From the NCBI RefSeq assembly GCF_020687695.1, contig NZ_JAJEWL010000002.1, positions 1 through 64,000 of the forward strand: a DNA stretch of 64,000 bases. The letters are read 5' to 3'. The position numbers and the translations under genes were made by a program. Every line of letters begins with the position of its first letter. The first letter of the stretch is position 1. The stretch is from Pusillimonas sp. MFBS29. GTDB taxonomy: Bacteria > Pseudomonadota > Gammaproteobacteria > Burkholderiales > Burkholderiaceae_B. Shown here in pieces: positions 17,258-28,499 of this stretch. The notes beneath the pieces are model-generated. The model worked only from the letters and a program-made list of their open reading frames with translations. It was not told where the DNA came from and made no database searches.

Positions 17258-18335
17258 TTCTTTGCAAGCCCGCTTGTTGCCGTTGCGCCAGCGCATTGAT
17301 GCGCTTGATGAGCAGATTCTTGACTTGCTTAACCAAAGGGCCAGGACGGCCCAGGAAGTGGGGAAGGTCAAGGAAGAATTCGACGTTGATGGTCCGGTGC
17401 TCAAACCCGAGCGCGAAGCGATGGTGATCCGTCGCCTGCAGGCGTTGAACAATGGGCCGTTTACCGAGCAGGCCATCGATGCCGTCTGGACACAAATCAT
17501 ATCCACCTGTCGCGGGCTCGAGAGCGTGCTGACAGTAGCCTATCTGGGGCCACAGGGATCTTTTTCCGAGCAGGCCGCACTCGAGCATTTTGGTCATGCG
17601 GTCAACCGCGTGCGTTGTGATTCCTTCGACGAGGTCTTCCGCGCCGTCGAGGCTGGCCAGGCCGACGTGGGCATGGTGCCGGTTGAAAACTCCAGTGAAG
17701 GGGCCGTGAATCGTACGCTCGACTTGCTCTTGAATTCGCCGTTAAAGGTGTTGGGCGAGCGCTCGATCAAGATACATCACAACCTCATGACGAAATCGGG
17801 CACGCTGGATGGCGTGACGCGAGTCATGGCGCATCCGCAGGCGCTGGCACAGTGTCAGTCCTGGCTTACGCAGCACTATCCCAAACTGGTTCGCGATGCG
17901 GCATCCAGCAACGGCGAAGCAGCCCGCATTGCCTCGGAAGACCCAACGGTGGCCGCCATTGCAGGTGATGTGGCGGCGCAAGCCTGGGATCTGCAGATAG
18001 TGGCTGCAGGCATACAGGACGACCCCCAGAACCAGACCCGTTTCCTTGCGGTTGGCGCCATAGAAACCTTGCCCAGCGATAGCGACAAGACCAGCATCGT
18101 TCTTGCCGTACCAAATCGTTCGGGTGCGGTCTACGAAATGCTCGCGCCACTGGCCACCAATGGCGTCTCGATGTCGCGGTTCGAATCGCGCCCGGCCCGC
18201 ACCGGGCAGTGGGAATACTATTTTTATGTTGATCTGCTGGGTCATCGCAATGAACCGGCTGTTGCACAGGCCTTGGCCGACCTGAAAAAACAGGTGGCTT
18301 TCTTCAAGGTGCTGGGCTCTTATCCTCGTCAATAG
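17250..18335 (+). CDS. pheA: chorismate mutase / prephenate dehydratase (P-protein)
   Basis: The 361-residue bifunctional enzyme has an N-terminal AroQ chorismate mutase ([29 protein letters not shown]-like [14 protein letters not shown]), a dehydratase domain ([38 protein letters not shown]) and a C-terminal ACT domain ([38 protein letters not shown]). It converts chorismate to phenylpyruvate and should be feedback-inhibited by phenylalanine through the ESRP motif. It overlaps serC by 8 bases. Confidence 0.97.
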   Translation: MDNSLQARLLPLRQRIDALDEQILDLLNQRARTAQEVGKVKEEFDVDGPVLKPEREAMVIRRLQALNNGPFTEQAIDAVWTQIISTCRGLESVLTVAYLGPQGSFSEQAALEHFGHAVNRVRCDSFDEVFRAVEAGQADVGMVPVENSSEGAVNRTLDLLLNSPLKVLGERSIKIHHNLMTKSGTLDGVTRVMAHPQALAQCQSWLTQHYPKLVRDAASSNGEAARIASEDPTVAAIAGDVAAQAWDLQIVAAGIQDDPQNQTRFLAVGAIETLPSDSDKTSIVLAVPNRSGAVYEMLAPLATNGVSMSRFESRPARTGQWEYYFYVDLLGHRNEPAVAQALADLKKQVAFFKVLGSYPRQ

Positions 18336-18346
18336 GAACGCGTTGT

Positions 18347-19486
18347 ATGTCTACTCAAGAGCTCAAAACCGCCGCACTGCCGGATGCTGTGCCAGATTAT
18401 GTGCGGGCCATCGCTCCGTACCAGGCAGGCAAACCCATCGAAGAGCTGGCGCGTGAATTCAAGCTGGATCCGGCCTCGATCGTGAAGCTGGCCTCCAATG
18501 AGAACCCGCTGGGCGTGCCCGCATCGGCTCAGCGCGCCATGACTGCCGTTATCAGCGGGCTGGGCCGCTATCCGGATCCCAACGGGTTCGATCTGAAAGC
18601 GGCGCTGGCTGCACATTATCATGTGCCTGCCGATTGGATCACGCTGGGTAACGGTTCGAACGATTTGCTCGAGCTGGCGTCGCTGGCCTTGCTATCGCCC
18701 GGAGCTGCCAGCGTTTATGCGCAACACGCCTTTGCCGTCTATCGCCTGGCCACCCAGGCTCGTGGAGCCCGGCATATCATGGTTCCCGCGCGTGACCATG
18801 GCCATGATCTTGACGCCATGTTCAACGCCATAGACGGGGATACGCGCCTGGTTTTCATTGCGAATCCGAATAACCCCACAGGTACATTTCTGCCTGCCGC
18901 AGAAGTAGCTGCTTTCCTGGCGCGCGTGTACGAGCGCCACGGCGATCGGGTAACCGTGTTGCTTGACGAAGCCTATAACGAATATCTCGATCCCGAGTTG
19001 CGTGTCGACAGCGCACGTTGGGTCGAGCAGTATTCCAACCTGATTGTTTCGCGCACCTTTTCCAAGGCATACGGCCTGGCTGGACTGCGGGTGGGCTTTG
19101 CCATTGCGCAGCCACGGCTGACCGATTTGCTGAACCGTGTTCGCCAGCCTTTTAATGTGAACAGCCTGGCACAGGCTGCGGCCATAGCGGCCCTGGGTGA
19201 CGCGCAGTTCCTGCAGCAGTCCTACGAACTGAACAAGCGCGGCAAACAGGAACTTGTGCAGGGATTCGAGCGCCTGGGTCTGCAATTCGTACCCAGTTAT
19301 GGCAATTTCGTGCTGGTGCGAGTCGGTGATGCGTCGCGTATCAACCTTGAGTTGCTCAAGCGTGGCGTGATCGTGCGCCCGGTCGCGGGTGACGGTCTGC
19401 CTGAATGGCTGCGCATCTCTATCGGCCTGCCCGAAGAGAACGCACGTTTTCTTGCGGCGCTTACCGAAATACTTGACGCCCCATGA
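18347..19486 (+). CDS. hisC: histidinol-phosphate / aromatic aminotransferase
   Basis: The 379-residue class I/II PLP aminotransferase has KLASNENPLG near residue 47, NPNNPTGT near 173, LLDEAYNEYLD near 205 and the PLP Lys in SRTFSKAYGLAGLRVGFAI near 235. Being between pheA and tyrA, it probably acts on phenylpyruvate and hydroxyphenylpyruvate as well as, or instead of, imidazole acetol phosphate. HisC2 copies in this position are common in Burkholderiales. It overlaps tyrA as ATGA. Confidence 0.93.
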   Translation: MSTQELKTAALPDAVPDYVRAIAPYQAGKPIEELAREFKLDPASIVKLASNENPLGVPASAQRAMTAVISGLGRYPDPNGFDLKAALAAHYHVPADWITLGNGSNDLLELASLALLSPGAASVYAQHAFAVYRLATQARGARHIMVPARDHGHDLDAMFNAIDGDTRLVFIANPNNPTGTFLPAAEVAAFLARVYERHGDRVTVLLDEAYNEYLDPELRVDSARWVEQYSNLIVSRTFSKAYGLAGLRVGFAIAQPRLTDLLNRVRQPFNVNSLAQAAAIAALGDAQFLQQSYELNKRGKQELVQGFERLGLQFVPSYGNFVLVRVGDASRINLELLKRGVIVRPVAGDGLPEWLRISIGLPEENARFLAALTEILDAP

Positions 19487-20388
19487 TGGCGGACGCCGCT
19501 GCCGAGCCGAACCGGCCGCTGGTGCCGGTGCTGGCCGTTGTGGGGGTGGGCCTGATAGGCGGCTCGTTTGCCGCCGCGTTACGTGCTTCGCAATCCGTCG
19601 GCAAGGTGCTGGGCGTTGGTCGCAACGCCTCGTCGCTGGCCGTGGCACGCAGACTGGGCATTATCGATGCCACGGCAACCCTGGAGCAGGCTGCACAAGA
19701 GGCGGATCTTATTTTTCTGGCCACTCCGGTGGGAGCCATTGGCCCGACGCTGAAGGCCTTGAAGCCCGGTTTGCGTCCTTCTGCACTGATTACCGATGCA
19801 GGCAGTACCAAGGTTAATGTGGTGGCAGCAGCACGCGATGCCCTGGGAGCGAGCATAAGTCAGTTCATTCCTGGTCACCCCATTGCCGGAGCCGAGAAAA
19901 CCGGCCCGGAAGCCGCCGATCCGAACCTTTACCGGCAGCGTAATGTGGTGCTTACGCCTTTGGAAGAGAACAGTGCGGCTGACAAGGCTGCCCTGAGACG
20001 GATCTGGGAATGCTGTGGCGCAAGGGTTATTTCCATGGAGCCCGAAGCGCACGATGCCGCGTTGGCTTCGGTCAGTCATGTTCCACATTTTCTGTCGTCG
20101 GTGTTCATGTGGCAGGTTGCCACGGCGGCAGACTCGGACTTGCGCATGACGCTGGCCGGTAGCGGTTTCAGGGACTTCACCCGTATTGCTGCCGGTTCAC
20201 CCGAGGTCTGGCGCGATATTTTCCTGACCAACCGTCCGGCTATTCTGGCCGAGTTGCACGAGGTCAAGGCCGCGCTGGAGCGCGCCGAGCTGGCCCTGCA
20301 GAGCGGAGATGGCAAGGAGCTGCAGGATTTTCTTGAGCGCGCAGCATTGGCGCGCAGGTTTTGGGGTAGCAGGAGCGGTTTGTCATGA
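19483..20388 (+). CDS. tyrA: prephenate dehydrogenase
   Basis: The 301-residue NAD(P)-binding protein has the Rossmann loop [16 protein letters not shown] near residue 20, [12 protein letters not shown] near 81, and the TyrA motif [18 protein letters not shown] near 124. It oxidises prephenate to 4-hydroxyphenylpyruvate. There is no fused chorismate mutase or ACT domain. ATGA overlaps exist on both sides. A second ATG at 19486 is an equally possible start. Confidence 0.95.
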   Translation: MMADAAAEPNRPLVPVLAVVGVGLIGGSFAAALRASQSVGKVLGVGRNASSLAVARRLGIIDATATLEQAAQEADLIFLATPVGAIGPTLKALKPGLRPSALITDAGSTKVNVVAAARDALGASISQFIPGHPIAGAEKTGPEAADPNLYRQRNVVLTPLEENSAADKAALRRIWECCGARVISMEPEAHDAALASVSHVPHFLSSVFMWQVATAADSDLRMTLAGSGFRDFTRIAAGSPEVWRDIFLTNRPAILAELHEVKAALERAELALQSGDGKELQDFLERAALARRFWGSRSGLS

Positions 20389-21710
20389 GCGATTCATCCA
20401 GTCTGTGTTTGCCGCCGGTGCGTCTTGCATCGGGTGAGTTCAAATTACCGGGTTCCAAAAGCATATCCAACCGTGTGTTGCTGCTTGCCGCGTTGGCTGA
20501 AGGGGTGACCGAACTGGAAGGCCTGCTTGACTCCGACGACACACGGGTCATGCTCGATGCCTTGCGCACGCTGGGCGTACAGCTGAATGCCGATGCCGCC
20601 ACAGGCAGGGCGCAGGTCCATGGTGCCGGTATTTTTCCTGTCAAACAGGCCGATTTGTTCCTTGGCAATGCAGGCACGGCCTTCCGGCCTCTGACCGCAG
20701 CGTTGGCCTTGATGGGCGGCGACTACCGCCTTTCCGGTGTGCCGCGTATGCATGAGCGGCCCATTGGCGATCTGGTCGACGCACTGGTCGCCCTGGGTGC
20801 AGACATCCGCTACACCGGTACGCCTGGCTACCCGCCACTCGGCATAGGCCAGGGGCACATACATACGGATCAACCAGTCAGGATCAAGGGTTCGGTATCC
20901 AGCCAGTTTCTGACGGCATTGCTGATGGCTGCACCAATTTTTACGGCCAACCAGGCCGGCGACCTGGTCATCGAGGTTGATGGCGAGCTGATTTCCAAAC
21001 CTTATATCCTCATCACATTGAATCTGATGGCCAGGTTTGGTGTTGTTGTAAAGCGGGAAGGCTGGCAGCGTTTCATTATTCCGGCCGGTGCGCGCTATCG
21101 TGCGCCGGGCAAGATACTGATCGAAGGCGATGCATCAACGGCGTCGTATTTCATGGCGCTGGGCGCCATCGGAGGCGGTCCGGTGCATATCCATGGCGCC
21201 GGCGCAGACAGCATACAGGGTGACATGGCGTTTGCCGACGTGGTCGAAAGCATGGGTGCCACTGTGGTGCGCGCGCCTGATTCGGTAGTGGTCAGCGGAA
21301 TGAAGGTGGCCGAAGGCGAGCGTCTGAAGGCTTTTGACCAGGATTTCAACCTGATTCCGGATGCCGCCATGACGGCCGCAGCCATGGCTTTGTTTGCCGA
21401 CGGCCCCTGCACCTTGCGCAATATTGCCAGCTGGCGAGTCAAGGAAACCGACCGTATCGACGCCATGCATGCGGAACTTGAAAAGCTCGGCGCCAAGGTC
21501 GAATCCGGCCCCGACTGGTTGCGTGTTTACCCGGTTGAATCTTCCGCCTGGAAGGCGGCCACCATCAAAACCTACGATGATCATCGTATGGCCATGTGTT
21601 TTTCCCTGGCTGCTTTTGGTGCCATGCCTGTCACGATTCTGGATCCTGATTGTGTGGGCAAGACGTTTCCAGGCTATTTTTCGGTATTCAAGGATTTGGT
21701 TCAGGCATGA
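20385..21710 (+). CDS. aroA: 3-phosphoshikimate 1-carboxyvinyltransferase (EPSP synthase)
   Basis: The 441-residue protein has [20 protein letters not shown] near the N-terminus, [20 protein letters not shown] near residue 90, [14 protein letters not shown] near 117 and [15 protein letters not shown] near 400. [10 protein letters not shown] is the class I, glyphosate-sensitive form of the loop (Gly-Asn-Ala-Gly-Thr-Ala). It catalyses the sixth step of the shikimate pathway. The cmk start overlaps its stop. Confidence 0.97.
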   Translation: MSDSSSLCLPPVRLASGEFKLPGSKSISNRVLLLAALAEGVTELEGLLDSDDTRVMLDALRTLGVQLNADAATGRAQVHGAGIFPVKQADLFLGNAGTAFRPLTAALALMGGDYRLSGVPRMHERPIGDLVDALVALGADIRYTGTPGYPPLGIGQGHIHTDQPVRIKGSVSSQFLTALLMAAPIFTANQAGDLVIEVDGELISKPYILITLNLMARFGVVVKREGWQRFIIPAGARYRAPGKILIEGDASTASYFMALGAIGGGPVHIHGAGADSIQGDMAFADVVESMGATVVRAPDSVVVSGMKVAEGERLKAFDQDFNLIPDAAMTAAAMALFADGPCTLRNIASWRVKETDRIDAMHAELEKLGAKVESGPDWLRVYPVESSAWKAATIKTYDDHRMAMCFSLAAFGAMPVTILDPDCVGKTFPGYFSVFKDLVQA

Positions 21711-22387
21711 GCGTGCATTCAGTCAGCGTACCGGTTATTACCATAGACGGCCCCACGGCCTCGGGCAAGGGCACCATTGCCCATCGCGTCGCCCGGCATC
21801 TGGGCTGGCAAGCGCTTGATAGCGGAGCGCTATATCGGCTGACGGCACTGGCTGCACAGCAGCAGGGTGTTGATGCGTCCGATGAACAGGCCGTTGCCCA
21901 GGTAGCCTTGCAGCTGGATGTCGCCTTCCAGGCGGATCAGGTCCTGCTGGCGGGCATCGATGTGTCCAGCCTGATTCGTCAGGAAAGCGTGGGCAACCTG
22001 GCGTCGAAAGTGGCGGCATATGCGCCGGTCCGTCAGGCTTTACTGGAACGGCAAAGGGCATTTCGCATCGCCCCGGGCCTGGTTGCCGATGGCCGTGATA
22101 TGGGCACCGTGGTGTTTCCCGATGCGCCGCTGAAGATATTTCTGATCGCCGATGTGCAGTCGCGGGCGGAAAGAAGGTGTAAGCAGTTGAAGGAAAAGGG
22201 GTTTTCTGCTAACCTTACGGGCTTGTTGGAAGATATGCGTGCGCGCGATGCGCGTGATTGCAGTCGAACCAACGCGCCGCTTGTGGCGGCGCCTGATGCC
22301 AAAACGGTTGATTCATCGCAGCTAAGTATCGATGAAACAGTCGGGCAGGTACTCGATTTATGGTCGAAGGCCTGCCAAGACAAGTAG
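21707..22387 (+). CDS. cmk: cytidylate kinase
   Basis: The 226-residue kinase has the P-loop [20 protein letters not shown] at residue 8, [11 protein letters not shown] near 36, and [13 protein letters not shown] near 130, the NMP-kinase signature. It phosphorylates CMP and dCMP. I start at 21707, which overlaps the aroA stop as ATGA and leaves the P-loop near the N-terminus as in the family; an earlier in-frame Met lies inside aroA. A GNRA-capped hairpin (GGCCTCTG-GCAA-CAGGGGCC, 22401-22420) lies 14 bases after the stop. Confidence 0.96.
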   Translation: MSVHSVSVPVITIDGPTASGKGTIAHRVARHLGWQALDSGALYRLTALAAQQQGVDASDEQAVAQVALQLDVAFQADQVLLAGIDVSSLIRQESVGNLASKVAAYAPVRQALLERQRAFRIAPGLVADGRDMGTVVFPDAPLKIFLIADVQSRAERRCKQLKEKGFSANLTGLLEDMRARDARDCSRTNAPLVAAPDAKTVDSSQLSIDETVGQVLDLWSKACQDK

Positions 22388-22400
22388 TTTGCAGTGCAAC

Positions 22401-22420
22401 GGCCTCTGGCAACAGGGGCC
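22401..22420 (+). other. GCAA tetraloop hairpin between cmk and rpsA
   Basis: An 8-bp stem (one G-T pair) closed by GCAA, with no T run behind it. It may protect the cmk message 3' end or belong to the rpsA leader. The rest of 22388-22563 has no feature I would defend. Confidence 0.4.
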
Positions 22421-22563
22421 CGGGTTTCGGAGCAGTGCATGACGGCGGGCGATTGTGCCTTATGCGTGCAGTTTGCATCCGGGTTTCTTTTTTACTCCAC
22501 TGGGGCAATTTTTCTGCCTTGGTGTGTTTTTAACAGCCATTCATGGCTTTTGGATTCCATTTA

Positions 22564-24279
22564 ATGTCCACCACTTCCATCACTGCCGCCACTGGCGGCG
22601 AAAGCTTTGCCGACCTGTTTGCCGAAAGCATCAAAAACCAGGACATGAGGTCTGGTGAGGTCATCTCCGCAGAAGTCGTCCGTATCGACCACAACTTTGT
22701 TGTCGTCAATGCAGGGCTCAAGTCCGAAGCGCTGATCCCCCTCGAAGAATTCCTGAACGACCAGGGCGAGCTCGAAGTCGAACCCGGTGATTTCGTATCG
22801 GTTGCCATCGATTCGCTCGAAAACGGCTACGGCGACACCATCCTGTCGCGCGATCGCGCCAAACGTCTGTCGGCCTGGCTGCAGCTGGAGCAAGCCCTGG
22901 AATCGGGCGAAATGGTGAACGGCACCATTACCGGCAAAGTCAAGGGCGGTCTTACTGTCATGACCAACGGCATCCGTGCCTTCCTGCCCGGTTCGCTGGT
23001 TGACCTGCGTCCCGTCAAGGACACAACGCCCTACGAGGGCAAGACCATGGAATTCAAGGTCATCAAGCTCGATCGCAAGCGCAACAACGTTGTGCTGTCG
23101 CGTCGCGCAGTCCTTGAAGCCAGCATGGGCGAAGAGCGCCAGAAACTGCTGGAAACCCTCAGCGAAGGCGCTGTGGTCAAGGGCGTAGTCAAGAACATCA
23201 CCGACTACGGTGCGTTCGTCGACCTGGGCGGTATCGACGGTCTGCTGCACATCACCGACATGGCATGGCGCCGTGTCCGTCATCCTTCCGAAGTCCTGCA
23301 AGTGGGTCAGGAAGTCGAAGCCAAAGTGCTTAAGTTCGACCAGGAAAAGAGCCGTGTCTCGCTGGGCGTCAAGCAGCTGGGCGAAGACCCATGGGTGGGT
23401 CTGGCTCGCCGCTACCCGCAAAGCACCCGTCTGTTCGGCAAGGTCACCAACCTTACCGACTACGGCGCATTTGTCGAGGTCGAAGCCGGTATCGAAGGTC
23501 TGGTACACGTTTCCGAAATGGACTGGACCAACAAGAATGTCGACCCGCGCAAGGTTGTTACCCTGGGCGAAGAAGTCGAAGTCATGGTTCTCGAGATCGA
23601 CGAAGACCGTCGTCGTATCTCGCTGGGCATGAAGCAGTGCCGTGCCAACCCCTGGGAAGAGTTCTCGATTAACTTCAAGCGTGGCGACAAGGTTCGCGGC
23701 GCCATCAAGTCCATCACTGACTTCGGCGTGTTTGTTGGTTTGCCTGGCGGCATCGACGGCCTGGTTCACCTGTCCGACCTGTCCTGGACCGAAGCCGGTG
23801 AAGAAGCGGTCCGCAACTTCAAGAAGGGCGACGAGCTCGACGCAGTGGTTCTGGGCATCGACACCGACAAGGAACGCATCTCGCTGGGTATCAAGCAACT
23901 CGAAGGCGACCCCTTCAACAACTTCGTTGCAACCTACGACAAGGGCGCAGTTGTGCCTGGCGTGGTCAAGTCGGTTGAAGCACGCGGCGCTGTCGTTACC
24001 CTGTCGGTTGACGTCGAAGGCTACCTGCGCGCTTCCGAAATCTCGGCTGGTCGCGTCGAAGACGCCGGTACCGTCCTGAAGGCCGGTGACAATGTCGAAG
24101 CCATGATCATCAACATCGACCGCAAAACGCGTTCGATCCAGTTGTCGATCAAGGCACGTGACAATGCTGAAACGGCTGACACCATCCAGCGTATGTCCGA
24201 AGCCAGCGCTTCGTCGGGTACAACCAACCTGGGCGCTTTGCTTAAGGCCAAGCTTGACCAGGCGCGCGACGACGGTTAA
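22564..24279 (+). CDS. rpsA: 30S ribosomal protein S1
   Basis: The 571-residue protein has six S1 RNA-binding repeats; repeated signatures include [40 protein letters not shown] and [20 protein letters not shown], each followed by a [19 protein letters not shown]-like end. S1 unfolds mRNA on the 30S subunit. I start at 22564 ([12 protein letters not shown]) instead of an upstream in-frame Met, matching family length. ihfB follows after 5 bases, the standard arrangement. Codon use is strongly biased toward C/G endings, as for a highly expressed gene. Confidence 0.98.
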   Translation: MSTTSITAATGGESFADLFAESIKNQDMRSGEVISAEVVRIDHNFVVVNAGLKSEALIPLEEFLNDQGELEVEPGDFVSVAIDSLENGYGDTILSRDRAKRLSAWLQLEQALESGEMVNGTITGKVKGGLTVMTNGIRAFLPGSLVDLRPVKDTTPYEGKTMEFKVIKLDRKRNNVVLSRRAVLEASMGEERQKLLETLSEGAVVKGVVKNITDYGAFVDLGGIDGLLHITDMAWRRVRHPSEVLQVGQEVEAKVLKFDQEKSRVSLGVKQLGEDPWVGLARRYPQSTRLFGKVTNLTDYGAFVEVEAGIEGLVHVSEMDWTNKNVDPRKVVTLGEEVEVMVLEIDEDRRRISLGMKQCRANPWEEFSINFKRGDKVRGAIKSITDFGVFVGLPGGIDGLVHLSDLSWTEAGEEAVRNFKKGDELDAVVLGIDTDKERISLGIKQLEGDPFNNFVATYDKGAVVPGVVKSVEARGAVVTLSVDVEGYLRASEISAGRVEDAGTVLKAGDNVEAMIINIDRKTRSIQLSIKARDNAETADTIQRMSEASASSGTTNLGALLKAKLDQARDDG

Positions 24280-24284
24280 TTGGC

Positions 24285-24644
24285 GTGACAAAGTCGGAAT
24301 TGATAGCAATTCTTGCTAGCCGTTACCCGCAATTGGCGGCGCGTGATACCGATTACGCCGTCAAGACGGTTCTTGATGCCATGACCCAGGCCCTGGCTGC
24401 GGGTCAGCGCATCGAGATCCGCGGATTCGGAAGTTTTTCCTTGTCCGAGCGGGCGCCGCGCATAGGCCGCAACCCGAAGTCTGGCGAGAAAGTTCAGGTT
24501 CCAGGTAAACAGGTACCGCATTTCAAGCCAGGCAAAGAGTTGCGTGAGCGCGTCGACTCGGTCTATGCACAAGAGGCTGAGTCGACAGCCGACGAGTCCA
24601 TGTTCCCGCTGGGACAATTCAGCAAGCGCATGATGCACGGTTAA
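24285..24644 (+). CDS. ihfB: integration host factor subunit beta
   Basis: The 119-residue DNABII protein starts with [20 protein letters not shown], then [20 protein letters not shown] and the DNA-inserting arm [20 protein letters not shown] with its Pro. Heterodimer with IHF alpha bends DNA sharply. A ~20-residue C-terminal extension ([20 protein letters not shown]) exceeds the E. coli form. It is co-transcribed with rpsA and followed by a terminator. Confidence 0.97.
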   Translation: MTKSELIAILASRYPQLAARDTDYAVKTVLDAMTQALAAGQRIEIRGFGSFSLSERAPRIGRNPKSGEKVQVPGKQVPHFKPGKELRERVDSVYAQEAESTADESMFPLGQFSKRMMHG

Positions 24645-24684
24645 GTGTTTTGCCTTCTGGCCTGTCACCAGGCCATGCTTACAG

Positions 24685-24723
24685 GAAAGCAGATCTACCT
24701 ATACGGAGATCTGCTTTCTTTTT
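24685..24723 (+). terminator. intrinsic terminator after ihfB
   Basis: GAAAGCAGATCT, a 10-base loop, AGATCTGCTTTC and a T-rich tail: a perfect 12-bp stem. Confidence 0.9.
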
Positions 24724-24794
24724 GGCCGCTTGCAGGGCAGAGCCGGCGATTCCCCGTACAATTATCAAATTCCCGGAATATTGGAGAACTCTTT

Positions 24795-25115
24795 ATGCGC
24801 TATCTGGTTTGGATACTCAGGCTGGTGGTTTTTGTCGTCGTGCTTATGTTCGCGCTCAAGAACACCGGGCCGGTCGACATTCGCTTTTTTGCCGAGCATG
24901 TCATCACGGGCGTACCTTTGATCGTGGTTATGCTGGTTGTCTTTGTGCTGGGCGCGATTTTCGGACTCTTGCTGGCCGCGCCGGCCATCATGCGCAAGCG
25001 ACGCGAAGCAGCCCGTCTGCGCCGTGATCTGGCCAAGCTGGAAAGCAAAAGCGCCCAGACCAGTGTGCCGCCCACCAGTGCGCCCGAGACGGTAGCACCG
25101 CTGGCTCCCCTGTAA
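24795..25115 (+). CDS. lapA: lipopolysaccharide assembly protein A domain protein
   Basis: A 106-residue inner-membrane protein with two hydrophobic helices (LVWILRLVVFVVVLMFALKN and VPLIVVMLVVFVLGAIFGLL) and a basic then coiled-coil-like tail (RKRREAARLRRDLAKLESKS). This matches LapA/YciS (DUF1049). With LapB it controls LPS synthesis through FtsH degradation of LpxC. I start at 24795 (MRYLVW), just after GGAGAACT. lapB follows after 20 bases. Confidence 0.92.
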   Translation: MRYLVWILRLVVFVVVLMFALKNTGPVDIRFFAEHVITGVPLIVVMLVVFVLGAIFGLLLAAPAIMRKRREAARLRRDLAKLESKSAQTSVPPTSAPETVAPLAPL

Positions 25116-25135
25116 CTTCCCCCGAGGTCGAATAA

Positions 25136-26398
25136 GTGGATTTTGAACCCTGGTGGCTGATCGTCGTGCCCCTTTTCTTCGCGCTGGGCTGGATAGCCGC
25201 GCGCGTCGATATCCGGCAAATGCTGTCCGAAACACGCTCTTTGCCCAATTCGTATTTCAAAGGGCTTAATTTTCTGTTGAATGAAGAGCCCGACCGCGCC
25301 ATCGACGCTTTTGTCGAGGTAGCCAAGCTTGATCCAGAGACTACCGAGCTGCACTTTGCGCTGGGCAGCCTGTTTCGCCGGCGCGGGGAAATGGAGCGGG
25401 CCATACGTGTGCATCAAAGCCTGCTCTCGCGTGCCGACCTGCCGCAGCACGATCGCGAAAATGCACAGCATGAACTGGCTCAGGACTTCCTGAAAGCCGG
25501 CATGCTGGACCGCGCCGAGCAGGCTTTCGAGCAAGTGCTCGATACGCGGTTCGCCGTACCTGCTGTGCGCGCACTGATACGTATTTACGAGTCCGAGCAC
25601 GATTGGCCGCGCGCCATCGAGGCGGTCAAGCGCTTGCGTGCGCTGGTCGATGAGCCGGTGCCGCAACTGGTGCACTATCAGTGCGAAAGGGCGGTGAATG
25701 CCCTGACAGCCAAAACTCCCGATCTCACGGCAGCCGATGCTGCCCTGGATGCTGCCGATCACGCTGCGGGCGCCTTGCGCGGCCAGAGCAAGGGCCAGGC
25801 TTCCGAGGCACGGATAGCCATGCTGCGTGCCCATCTGGCGCGTCTGGGCGAGCAGCCCGAGCGCGAGCGTACCTATCTTGAGTCGGTCCTGACCATTGCA
25901 CCTGAATATGCGGGGCTTGTGGCATCCGACCTGCTTGAAAGCTATCGACGTGTCGGCCAGCAAAAAGAAGGTTTGCAGGTCTTGCATTCGCACTATATGC
26001 GGCATCCTTCGCTGGATACCTTCAACGTCGTATTTCGTGAGTTGCGGGCACAACAAGGCTATGAGCCGGCGTGGGCGTTCGCACGTGAAGCGCTGCGGGC
26101 ACATCCGTCCTTGCTGGGACTGGACCGCTTGCTGGAAGCTGAGCTGGCAGTTTACGACAGCGCCCAGGCAGGCGATGCCGGAGCGGCAGAGTCGTCGCTG
26201 GTCGCTGGTGCTCAGTCAGGCTCCGTTCCGGGCACAGACCTGAGCCTGTTGCGCTCGCTCATACACAAGCATACCCAAAGGCTGGATCGATACGCCTGCC
26301 GGGTGTGCGGTTTTGAAGCGCGGCATTTTTACTGGCAATGCCCGGGATGCAATTCGTGGGAAACCTATGCACCCCGTCGTCTGGAGGAAGTTAAATGA
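25136..26398 (+). CDS. lapB: lipopolysaccharide assembly protein B (TPR protein)
   Basis: The 420-residue protein starts with GTG: a short N-terminal membrane anchor (WWLIVVPLFFALGWIAARVD), TPR repeats (YFKGLNFLLNEEPDRAIDAF; LHFALGSLFRRRGEMERAIR) and a C-terminal rubredoxin-like metal site CRVCGFEARHFYWQCPGC. This architecture is diagnostic of LapB/YciM, which adapts LpxC for FtsH proteolysis. An Ala-rich stretch near residue 195-225 makes it ~30 residues longer than E. coli LapB. It overlaps hldE as ATGA. Confidence 0.95.
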   Translation: MDFEPWWLIVVPLFFALGWIAARVDIRQMLSETRSLPNSYFKGLNFLLNEEPDRAIDAFVEVAKLDPETTELHFALGSLFRRRGEMERAIRVHQSLLSRADLPQHDRENAQHELAQDFLKAGMLDRAEQAFEQVLDTRFAVPAVRALIRIYESEHDWPRAIEAVKRLRALVDEPVPQLVHYQCERAVNALTAKTPDLTAADAALDAADHAAGALRGQSKGQASEARIAMLRAHLARLGEQPERERTYLESVLTIAPEYAGLVASDLLESYRRVGQQKEGLQVLHSHYMRHPSLDTFNVVFRELRAQQGYEPAWAFAREALRAHPSLLGLDRLLEAELAVYDSAQAGDAGAAESSLVAGAQSGSVPGTDLSLLRSLIHKHTQRLDRYACRVCGFEARHFYWQCPGCNSWETYAPRRLEEVK

Positions 26399-27324
26399 TG
26401 CCGTTTCCGGCAGAGGCGGTAAGCCGCGTAAAAGTATTGGTGGTTGGCGATATCATGCTTGACCGCTATTGGTTTGGAGAGGTCGATCGTATTTCCCCCG
26501 AGGCGCCGGTTCCGGTTGTGCGCGTGGCCCGACGTGAAGACCGGCTTGGTGGCGCCGCCAACGTGGCGCGCAATATCGTGGCGCTGGGCGCGCAGGCCAG
26601 CCTGCTGGGCATCGTCGGCAGTGACGAGGCCGGTGGCAAGGTGCGCGACCTGGCTCGCGAAGCCGGCATAAACTCGTGTCTTGTCGCTGACGCCGTTGCA
26701 CCGACCACATTGAAGATGCGGGTCATGGGGCGCCAGCAGCAGCTGCTGCGCGTTGATTTCGAAGAAGGTCCGGGGCCGCAGTCGCTGGCCAAGCTTGAAG
26801 GCCAGGCCAGGCAACTGATGGCAGAGCACAACATGCTGGTGCTGTCCGATTACGCCAAAGGTGCTTTGGCGCAGGTCGAAATACTGATCAGTGCGGCGCA
26901 CGAGGCTGGCGTGCCGGTGCTGGTCGACCCGAAAGGGCACCGGTATCAGCGTTATCACGGCGCCAGCATCATCACGCCCAACCGGCTCGAGATGCAGGAA
27001 GCAGTAGGGCGCTGGACCACTGAAGATGAGCTTGAGCAGAAAGCCCAGGCGCTGCGCAAGGAACTGGGGCTGGAAGCCTTGCTGGTGACCCGGTCCGAAC
27101 AGGGCATGACCTTGTTCTCTGATGCGGGCCGTGAGCACACGGACGCCTATGCGCATGAAGTGTTCGATGTATCGGGTGCGGGCGATACGGTGCTGGCCGC
27201 GCTGGCTGTTACCAAAGCGTCGGGCTTGAGCTGGTTCGAGGCGGTACTATGGGCTAATCGCGCAGGGGGACTGGTCGTCGGGAAACTGGGAACCTCTGTC
27301 GTCACTGCAGGAGAACTATCATGA
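26395..27324 (+). CDS. rfaE1: D-glycero-beta-D-manno-heptose-7-phosphate kinase
   Basis: The 309-residue PfkB-family kinase has [20 protein letters not shown] near residue 11, [16 protein letters not shown] near 50 and the catalytic [15 protein letters not shown] near 258. It makes heptose 1,7-bisphosphate for LPS inner core. Only the kinase domain of HldE is present; the nucleotidyltransferase half must be elsewhere, as is usual in betaproteobacteria. It overlaps both neighbours as ATGA. Confidence 0.95.
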   Translation: MMPFPAEAVSRVKVLVVGDIMLDRYWFGEVDRISPEAPVPVVRVARREDRLGGAANVARNIVALGAQASLLGIVGSDEAGGKVRDLAREAGINSCLVADAVAPTTLKMRVMGRQQQLLRVDFEEGPGPQSLAKLEGQARQLMAEHNMLVLSDYAKGALAQVEILISAAHEAGVPVLVDPKGHRYQRYHGASIITPNRLEMQEAVGRWTTEDELEQKAQALRKELGLEALLVTRSEQGMTLFSDAGREHTDAYAHEVFDVSGAGDTVLAALAVTKASGLSWFEAVLWANRAGGLVVGKLGTSVVTAGELS

Positions 27325-28316
27325 TTGTTGTAACCGGAGGCGCCGGTTTTATCGGCAGCAATATCGTTCGCGGCCTGAATCAGCGGGGTTACACCGATAT
27401 TCTGGTGGTCGATGACCTGACCGAAGGCGACAAATTCCTGAATCTGGTCAACGGCAATATTGCCGACTACATGCACAAGGATGATTTCCGCCAGCGGGTC
27501 GCCCGGCAACAGTTGGGCAACATCGAGGCCATCTTTCATCAGGGGGCATGCTCCGACACCACAGAGCGTGACGGGCACTATATGCTCGACAACAACTATC
27601 GTGTCACGCTCGAGCTGTTCCGGTTTTGCCAGGACGCAAAAGTCCCGTTCATGTATGCGTCTTCGGCTGCCGTATATGGTGCCGGGCCTGTCTATGCCGA
27701 AAGTCCCGAATACGAATCCCCGCTTAATGTTTACGGATACTCCAAATATCTTTTCGACCAGGTCTTGCGGCGTCATCTTTCTTCGCTGAAAGCACCTGTT
27801 GTCGGGCTGCGCTATTTCAATGTCTATGGTCCCAACGAGCAGCACAAGGGGCGCATGGCATCGGTGGCCTTCCACAACATGAATCAGTTCCAGGCCGAAG
27901 GGCATGTGCGGCTGTTCGGAGGCTGGGACGGCTACGCGGATGGCGGGCAGCTGCGCGATTTCGTGCATGTCGATGACGTCGTCAACGTGAACCTGCATTT
28001 TCTGGATCATCCGGAAAGCAGTGGCATCTTCAATTGCGGCTCCGGTCGTGCGCAGCCATTCAATGATGTGGCCAGTGCGGTTGTGAACACCTTGCGCGAA
28101 AGCAAGGGCGAGCAGGCCCTGTCATTGCCCGATCTGGTCGATCGTGGCCTGATCCGCTATATCGCTTTTCCCGATGACCTGAAAGGCCGCTATCAAAGTC
28201 ATACTCAGGCCGACCTGACCCAATTGCGCGCAGCAGGCTACGCGCAACCGTTCCGGGATGTTCAGCAAGGTGTAGGGCACTACGTCAAATACCTGCTTGA
28301 GCAAGGGCGCCTCTGA
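27321..28316 (+). CDS. hldD: ADP-L-glycero-D-manno-heptose-6-epimerase
   Basis: The 331-residue extended SDR begins [20 protein letters not shown], has [14 protein letters not shown] near residue 73, and the catalytic YGYSKYLFD (Tyr-x-x-x-Lys) near 138, plus [19 protein letters not shown] near 167. It makes ADP-L,D-heptose, the donor for LPS heptosyltransferases, directly after the kinase. A GC-rich hairpin (GACGCGCC-GGCG-GGCGCGTC, 28326-28345) lies just behind the gene but has no T run. Confidence 0.96.
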   Translation: MIVVTGGAGFIGSNIVRGLNQRGYTDILVVDDLTEGDKFLNLVNGNIADYMHKDDFRQRVARQQLGNIEAIFHQGACSDTTERDGHYMLDNNYRVTLELFRFCQDAKVPFMYASSAAVYGAGPVYAESPEYESPLNVYGYSKYLFDQVLRRHLSSLKAPVVGLRYFNVYGPNEQHKGRMASVAFHNMNQFQAEGHVRLFGGWDGYADGGQLRDFVHVDDVVNVNLHFLDHPESSGIFNCGSGRAQPFNDVASAVVNTLRESKGEQALSLPDLVDRGLIRYIAFPDDLKGRYQSHTQADLTQLRAAGYAQPFRDVQQGVGHYVKYLLEQGRL

Positions 28317-28499
28317 TCGACGACCGACGCGCCGGCGGGCGCGTCGCTCAGGCCCTTTGGTAGCTGTACGCATGGATTAATTGCGGCCCGGCGTCTATCG
28401 GCCCTGGCCGCATTGCGGCGATCATGAACCCCAGGTAGCGAGTCTGTTCGCAGGTGTTGCGGGCAGCAAGCACTTTTGTTCACACACTTGGGGCTGCTC

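Noticed and set aside
22561-24309. 582-codon open frame antisense to rpsA
   Set aside because: It is the complement of strongly biased rpsA codons; no family similarity, and the S1 protein on the other strand is certain.
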